Shown one piece after another: positions 5,045-8,689 of a stretch of 8,689 bases of DNA. Location of the stretch: NCBI GenBank assembly GCA_028701715.1, contig JAQVQF010000091.1, positions 1-8,689 on the forward strand. Reading direction: 5' to 3'. Each line of letters starts with the position of its first letter. Within the stretch, counting starts at the first letter, position 1. Both the position numbers and the translations under genes were made by a program. The stretch is from Eubacteriales bacterium. GTDB taxonomy: Bacteria > Bacillota > Clostridia > Oscillospirales > CAG-382. The notes under the pieces are model-generated. The model was not told the origin of the DNA. It saw nothing but the letters and a program-made list of their open reading frames with translations, and searched no databases.

Positions 5045-6814
5045 ATGAAAATCATACTGCACGACGGCTCGATAGAGGAGCATTCCTTCGACGAGCAGAC
5101 GGGGAAAAACGCCCTGCGGCACACCGCGTCGCATATACTTGCCCAGGCGGTAAAGCGTCTGTATCCCGCGGCCAAGCTTGCGATAGGTCCCGCCATAAAG
5201 GACGGCTTTTATTACGATTTCGACCGCGACCATCCTTTCACGGAAGCTGAGCTTGAGGCGATCGAAGCGGAAATGAAGAAAATAATCAAGGAAAATCTCA
5301 AGCTGGAGCGCTTCACCCTTCCCAGAGACAAAGCCATAGCCCTTATGGAGGAGCTTGGCGAGCCTTACAAAATTGAGCTTATAAACGATCTTCCCGAAGA
5401 CGAGGAGCTTTCGTTCTTCAGGCAGGGGGAATATACCGACCTTTGCGCCGGTCCTCATGTCACCTATACCTCCGCGGTCAAGGCTTTCAAGCTGATGTCG
5501 GTCGCCGGAGCGTACTGGAGGGGCAGCGAAAAGAATAAGATGCTCACCCGCATATACGGCACAGCCTTCACCTCCAAGGATGATTTGGCAACCCACCTTA
5601 ATTTGCTTGAGGAAGCCAAGAAGCGCGATCACCGCAAGCTCGGCAAAGAGCTTGGGCTGTTTGCCCTGATGGAGGAAGGCCCGGGCTTCCCGTTTTTCCT
5701 CCCAAAGGGGATGATAGTTAAAAATACCCTTATAGATTACTGGCGCGAGCTTCATACGCGTGAGGGCTATTGGGAAATTTCCACGCCCATTCTTCTCACA
5801 CGCCGGCTTTGGGAAACCTCCGGGCATTGGGACCACTATAAGGACAATATGTACACCACGGTCATAGACGACAGCATTTTTTCGGTAAAGCCCATGAACT
5901 GCCCCGGCGGAATGCTCGTCTACAAAACCGAACCGAGGTCATATAAGGATCTGCCTCTCAAGCTCGGCGAGCTTGGGCTGGTGCACAGGCATGAAAAATC
6001 CGGTGAGCTTCACGGGCTTATGCGCGTGCGCTGCTTCACGCAGGATGACGCTCATATATTCATGACACAGGAACAGATTACCGAGCAGATAAAGGGCGTT
6101 GTGCGTATAATCGACGAGGTATACGGGCTTTTCGGCTTCAAGTATCATGTCGAGCTTTCCACCATGCCCGAAGATCATCTCGGCTCTGTCGAGGATTGGG
6201 AAATGGCGACCGACGGGCTGAGGCAAGCGCTCGACGAGATGAAGCTGCCCTATGTCATCAACGAGGGCGACGGCGCGTTCTACGGACCTAAGATAGACTT
6301 CCATTTGGAGGATTCGATAGGCCGTACCTGGCAGTGCGGCACAATACAGCTCGATTTCCAGATGCCCATGAGATTTGAACTGGAATACACCGGCTCGGAC
6401 GGCATGAAGCATCGTCCGATAATGATCCACCGCGTGGTGTTCGGTTCGATCGAAAGATTTATCGGCATACTGATAGAGCATTTCGCAGGAAAGTTCCCGA
6501 CCTGGCTGGCTCCCGTGCAGGTTAAGCTGTTACCCATCACCGACAGGAACAACGATTATACCGACGGTGTGCTTGCCGCGCTCAAAGCCGCCGGAGTACG
6601 CTGCGAAAGCGACAAGCGGCAGGAAAAAACCGGTTATAAGGTACGCGAAGCGCAGCTTGCGCGGATACCCTATATGCTCGTTTTGGGCGACAGAGAGCAG
6701 GAGGAAGGCACGGTTTCGGTACGCCGCCGCGATTCCAACGGGATGACCTCGATGAAGCTTGACGAATTCGCGGGAATGATAGCGAAAGAAATCAAGGACA
6801 GAAAATCCGATTAA
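5045..6814 (+). CDS. thrS: Threonine--tRNA ligase lacking the TGS domain
   Basis: A class II aminoacyl-tRNA synthetase of 589 residues that charges tRNA-Thr in the cytoplasm. The E. coli and Bacillus enzymes are about 640 residues. Here only some 15 residues of the TGS domain remain (MKIILHDGSIEE) before the editing domain. The editing site is intact, with HTASH (H26, H30) and CAGPH (C134, H138). The catalytic core shows C286 (NCPGGM), H337 (DDAHIF) and H462 (IHRVVF) as zinc ligands, matching C334/H385/H511 of E. coli by spacing. R315 belongs to motif 2, and GSIERF (467-472) to motif 3. Motif 2 reads RVRCFTQDD where Gly is usual before Phe. The anticodon-binding domain runs from about 485 to the end (LAPVQVKLLPIT, RQEKTGYKVREAQ). 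Expression is set by the T-box leader and closed by its own terminator. TGS-less forms occur in Clostridia, so this is probably not a truncation. Confidence 0.97.
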   Translation: MKIILHDGSIEEHSFDEQTGKNALRHTASHILAQAVKRLYPAAKLAIGPAIKDGFYYDFDRDHPFTEAELEAIEAEMKKIIKENLKLERFTLPRDKAIALMEELGEPYKIELINDLPEDEELSFFRQGEYTDLCAGPHVTYTSAVKAFKLMSVAGAYWRGSEKNKMLTRIYGTAFTSKDDLATHLNLLEEAKKRDHRKLGKELGLFALMEEGPGFPFFLPKGMIVKNTLIDYWRELHTREGYWEISTPILLTRRLWETSGHWDHYKDNMYTTVIDDSIFSVKPMNCPGGMLVYKTEPRSYKDLPLKLGELGLVHRHEKSGELHGLMRVRCFTQDDAHIFMTQEQITEQIKGVVRIIDEVYGLFGFKYHVELSTMPEDHLGSVEDWEMATDGLRQALDEMKLPYVINEGDGAFYGPKIDFHLEDSIGRTWQCGTIQLDFQMPMRFELEYTGSDGMKHRPIMIHRVVFGSIERFIGILIEHFAGKFPTWLAPVQVKLLPITDRNNDYTDGVLAALKAAGVRCESDKRQEKTGYKVREAQLARIPYMLVLGDREQEEGTVSVRRRDSNGMTSMKLDEFAGMIAKEIKDRKSD

Positions 6815-6823
6815 AAAGTATAT

Positions 6824-6856
6824 CCGGGCAGGGAATTAATCCTGCCCGGAATTTTT
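6824..6856 (+). terminator. Rho-independent terminator of thrS
   Basis: A perfect 9 bp GC-rich stem, CCGGGCAGG (6824-6832) with CCTGCCCGG (6841-6849), has an 8-nt AT loop and is followed by AATTTTT. It starts 9 nt after the thrS stop codon. Confidence 0.92.
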
Positions 6857-6880
6857 AATAATTGACATATACGTTTGTAG

Positions 6881-6917
6881 GGGCGACGCCCACGCAGGCG
6901 TGGGCACTTATCCGCCC
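6881..6917. repeat. GC-rich intergenic palindromic element
   Basis: This is a nested palindrome in the thrS-gap intergenic region. The inner arms GCCCACGC (6888-6895) and GCGTGGGC (6898-6905) are perfect. The outer arms GGGCG (6881-6885) and CGCCC (6913-6917) also pair. It is preceded by TTGTAG and followed by GCG and six T residues (6921-6926). The GTAGGGGCGA...CGCCCGCG layout resembles short palindromes scattered between genes in gut Clostridia (from memory). Its dispersed copies cannot be seen in this window. It could also act as a further terminator. Confidence 0.5.
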
Positions 6918-6959
6918 GCGTTTTTTCTGACATTTTTTCTTTGTGTGGCGATTTACATT

Positions 6960-6993
6960 AAAAAACAACAAAGCCACCCATTCGGGCGGCTTT
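6960..6993 (-). terminator. Rho-independent terminator of gap
   Basis: Read on the minus strand, AAAGCCGCCC (6993-6984) pairs with GGGTGGCTTT (6979-6970) over 10 bp with one G-T pair, around a GAAT loop. It is followed by GTTG and six T residues (6965-6960). It lies 17 nt after the gap stop codon and has no T run on the plus side, so it serves the leftward gene. Confidence 0.88.
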
Positions 6994-7010
6994 ATCACGT
7001 TTATATCTGA

Positions 7011-8066
7011 TTATTTAAGTTCGGAAAAGTATTTGCTTGTCCTTACCATCTGGCTGGTGTAGGAATTTTCGTTGTCGTAGCACGAAACGACCTCCACCTG
7101 ATAGGAATTGTCGTCAACCTTGAGTACGGCGGTCTGAGTGGCGTCAAAGAGGGAACCGAAACGCATTCCGATAACGTCGGAGGATACGATTTCGTCGGTA
7201 TTGTAGCCGAAGGATTCGTTGGAAGCGGCTTTCATCGCTGCGTTGATGCTGTCGACGGTAATATCCTTGCCCTTAACGGTGGCGATAAGGATGGTGGTCG
7301 AGCCTGTGGCGGTGGGTATTCTCTGAGCCGCGCCGATGAGCTTGCCCTTGAGTTCGGGAATAACAAGACCGATAGCCTTTGCCGCGCCCGTGGAATTGGG
7401 AACGATATTCATGGCGGCGGCGCGGGATCTGCGAAGGTCGCCCTTGCGCTGCGGACCGTCAAGCACCATCTGGTCGCCGGTGTAGGCGTGAATGGTGGTC
7501 ATGATGCCCGCGAGTATGGGATAATTATCATTTAACGCCTTTGCCATGGGAGCCAGGCAGTTTGTGGTACAGGAAGCGGCGGAGATTATGGTGTCCTCGG
7601 CCTTGAGGGTGTCATGGTTGACATTGTAAACGACTGTTTTGGGGTTGGGGAAATTGTCGGGATCCTTTTTGTTGGAAGCGGGAGCGGATATGACAACCTT
7701 CCTTGCGCCTGCGAGGATGTGCTTGTTGGCGTCGGCAATGTCGGTATAAAAACCGGTGCATTCGAGGACGACATCTACATTCAAAGCCTTCCAGGGACAG
7801 TTTATGGCGTCTTTTTCGGCGTAAATCTTGATTTCCTTGCCGTCGACGATAATGGAATTGTCGGTGCTGGTGACGGTGTGCTTGCCTTCGCCGTAGGCGC
7901 CGGCGTAACCGCCCTGAGCGGTATCGTATTTGAGAAGGTGAGCCAGCATAGCGGGGCTGGTGAGGTCGTTTAACGCGACGACTTCGTAGCCTTCTGCGCC
8001 GAACATCTGGCGGAAGGCGAGACGGCCTATACGACCGAAACCATTGATAGCAACTTTAACTGCCAT
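7011..8066 (-). CDS. gap: Glyceraldehyde-3-phosphate dehydrogenase, type I
   Basis: This glycolytic enzyme oxidises glyceraldehyde-3-phosphate with phosphate and NAD+ to 1,3-bisphosphoglycerate in the cytoplasm. It has 351 residues, slightly longer than the usual 330-340. The Rossmann motif INGFGRIGR is at 7-15. D34 at the end of the second strand (VALND) favours NAD over NADP. The catalytic motif is SAASCTTNCLAP with C166, and H193 in TIHAYTGDQ is the base. RRSRAAAMNIVPNSTGAAKA (212-231) forms the phosphate-binding region. RIPTATGS (249-256) replaces the more usual RVPTPTGS. The start is secure: GGAGG (8080-8076) lies 9 nt upstream. The gene has its own promoter and terminator. No other glycolytic gene is adjacent in this window, and tatD lies upstream on the same strand, separated by about 135 bp. 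Confidence 0.97.
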   Translation of the reverse strand: MAVKVAINGFGRIGRLAFRQMFGAEGYEVVALNDLTSPAMLAHLLKYDTAQGGYAGAYGEGKHTVTSTDNSIIVDGKEIKIYAEKDAINCPWKALNVDVVLECTGFYTDIADANKHILAGARKVVISAPASNKKDPDNFPNPKTVVYNVNHDTLKAEDTIISAASCTTNCLAPMAKALNDNYPILAGIMTTIHAYTGDQMVLDGPQRKGDLRRSRAAAMNIVPNSTGAAKAIGLVIPELKGKLIGAAQRIPTATGSTTILIATVKGKDITVDSINAAMKAASNESFGYNTDEIVSSDVIGMRFGSLFDATQTAVLKVDDNSYQVEVVSCYDNENSYTSQMVRTSKYFSELK

Positions 8067-8111
8067 AGAAAATAACCTCCAAATAAATAAATATACTTTT
8101 TAATACAAGAT

Positions 8112-8140
8112 ATTGTATAACAAAATAACCCAAAATACAA
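8112..8140 (-). promoter_or_regulatory. Candidate promoter of gap
   Basis: On the minus strand, TTGTAT (8140-8135) and TACAAT (8117-8112) are separated by 17 bp, about 45 bp before the start codon. The -10 matches five of six consensus bases; the -35 matches only three. The hexamers also contribute to an imperfect inverted repeat (TTGTAT / ATACAA). The A+T-rich context is in keeping with a strong gene. Confidence 0.5.
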
Positions 8141-8169
8141 GGGATTTTACAAAGTTTTCGCAAATGACC

Positions 8170-8188
8170 AAAAAAGGAGTTTTCTTCC
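8170..8188 (-). terminator. Weak terminator candidate after tatD
   Basis: On the minus strand, GGAAG (8188-8184) can pair with CTCC (8179-8176), with one bulged A and an AAAA loop, followed by six T residues (8175-8170). It begins 13 nt after the tatD stop codon. The stem is only 4 bp, so this is tentative. Confidence 0.35.
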
Positions 8189-8201
8189 GCCCGTATTTTG
8201 T

Positions 8202-8673
8202 TCATTTTATGCCAAATAATATATGCGCGTTTTCCGTAGTTATGCTTTCCATTTTTTCATAAGTTACGCCTTTAATTTCCGCGAGCTTTCTAACCGTAAA
8301 TTCCATATATGACGAATCGTTGCGTTGGCCTCTGTAGGGATGCGCAGCGAGATACGGACAGTCGGTTTCGGTTAGCAGCCTGTCCAAAGGCACGGCGGAC
8401 GCGGCTTTGACGGTTTTTTCCGCATTGCGGAAGGTTATGACGCCCGAAAAGGATATGTACCAACCCGCTTTGACAAGCTCGGCGGCGGTTTCCGCCGAGC
8501 CGGAAAATGAATGGAATACGCCCCTGACTCCGGGAAAATCAAGCACAATGTCAAGACAGTCCCCATGCGCGTCGCGGTTATGCACGACAACGGGCATATC
8601 ATATTGCGAGGCAGCTCAAGCTGACGGCGGAAAACCGTCTTCTGTGCGTCCCTTGGTGTGTCGTAATGATAAT
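8202..8673 (-). CDS. tatD: TatD-family metal-dependent hydrolase, 5'-truncated and frameshifted
   Basis: C-terminal two thirds of a TatD-type TIM-barrel hydrolase, a metal-dependent nuclease family of the amidohydrolase superfamily. From the cut end (8673) the minus strand reads YHYDTPRDAQ and FRRQLEL, then shifts frame and continues as ASQYDMPVVVHNRDAH, GVFHSFSG, SFSGVITF, LLTETDCPYLAAHPYRG, RNDSS, and ends in AHILFGIK. The metal-binding His of VVVHNRD and HSFSG and the Asp of TETDCPY are visible. The first metal site (HxH) lies off the contig. One C is missing on the plus strand at about 8612: CTGGCCTCG would be expected on the coding strand and CTGCCTCG is present. Restoring it gives FRRQLELASQYDMP, the normal family sequence. 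ATG 8597 is internal, not a start. Because the shift lies 62 bases from the adapter-bearing end, an assembly or sequencing error is more likely than a real mutation. It lies upstream of gap on the same strand. Confidence 0.88.
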
Positions 8674-8689
8674 AGATCGGAAGAGCACA
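8674..8689. other. Illumina TruSeq adapter remnant at the contig end
   Basis: The final 16 bases, AGATCGGAAGAGCACA, are identical to the start of the Illumina TruSeq read-1 adapter. The tatD reading frame matches its family right up to 8673 and stops making sense in the adapter. This stretch is not genomic sequence. Confidence 0.95.

Noticed and set aside
4658..5836. 392-codon open frame on the minus strand
   Set aside because: It is antisense to the T-box leader and the first 790 bases of thrS, whose function is certain. Its translation shows no recognisable domain and it has no credible ribosome site; it is a shadow of thrS codon bias.
5939..6481. 180-codon open frame on the minus strand
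   Set aside because: It lies wholly antisense inside the thrS catalytic core and has no domain features.
6863..6868. TTGACA before the intergenic palindrome as a promoter
   Set aside because: No -10 box exists at 16-18 bp, where the sequence is GC-rich palindrome, and no plus-strand gene follows.
7614..7973. 119-codon plus-strand open frame inside gap
   Set aside because: It is antisense to gap, a certain gene, with a repetitive Val/Gly-rich translation typical of a shadow frame.

Overview
The window looks like a contig from an uncultured Gram-positive, low-to-medium GC anaerobe, most likely a gut-type Clostridia. The evidence is consensus sigma-A promoters, strong GGAGG ribosome sites, a T-box riboswitch in front of thrS, a clostridial-type threonyl-tRNA synthetase without the usual TGS domain, a lysine 2,3-aminomutase, and a dispersed-repeat-like palindrome. 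Both ends cut through genes. The last 16 bases match the Illumina TruSeq adapter, so this is an untrimmed short-read assembly.

Layout, left to right. (1) 2-352: 3' part of a PlsC-like acyltransferase, closed by a hairpin terminator. (2) 426-2661: a promoter with an extended -10 drives a two-gene operon, a D-Ala-D-Ala-ligase-like ATP-grasp enzyme followed 4 nt later by a short radical-SAM lysine 2,3-aminomutase whose ribosome site lies inside the upstream gene. (3) 2662-2814 holds nothing I can support. 2815-3212 is a monocistronic unit for a small double zinc-ribbon protein, with promoter, 5'-UTR inverted repeat and perfect terminator. (4) 3245-4696: an AT-rich gene for a membrane-anchored or lipoprotein alpha/beta hydrolase, with three perfect hairpins packed into its first 100 bases. 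(5) 4718-6856: consensus promoter, a complete Thr-specific T-box leader, thrS and its terminator. (6) 6857-7010: convergent intergenic region with a GC-rich palindromic repeat and the terminator of the leftward genes. (7) Minus strand: gap (glyceraldehyde-3-phosphate dehydrogenase) and a 5'-truncated tatD carrying a one-base frameshift next to the adapter.

Most genes are housekeeping and independently transcribed. The one pair that looks like a dedicated pathway is the ATP-grasp/lysine aminomutase operon: the mutase should make beta-lysine from lysine, and the ligase, which lacks the canonical D-Ala-D-Ala ligase signatures, may use that product or a related amino acid. This is inference. Two other points deserve a second look: the lysine aminomutase has lost both halves of the inter-subunit zinc site known from the clostridial enzyme, and tandem hairpins lie at the 5' end of the hydrolase gene. 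I found no CRISPR array, transposase, phage gene or tRNA/rRNA gene.
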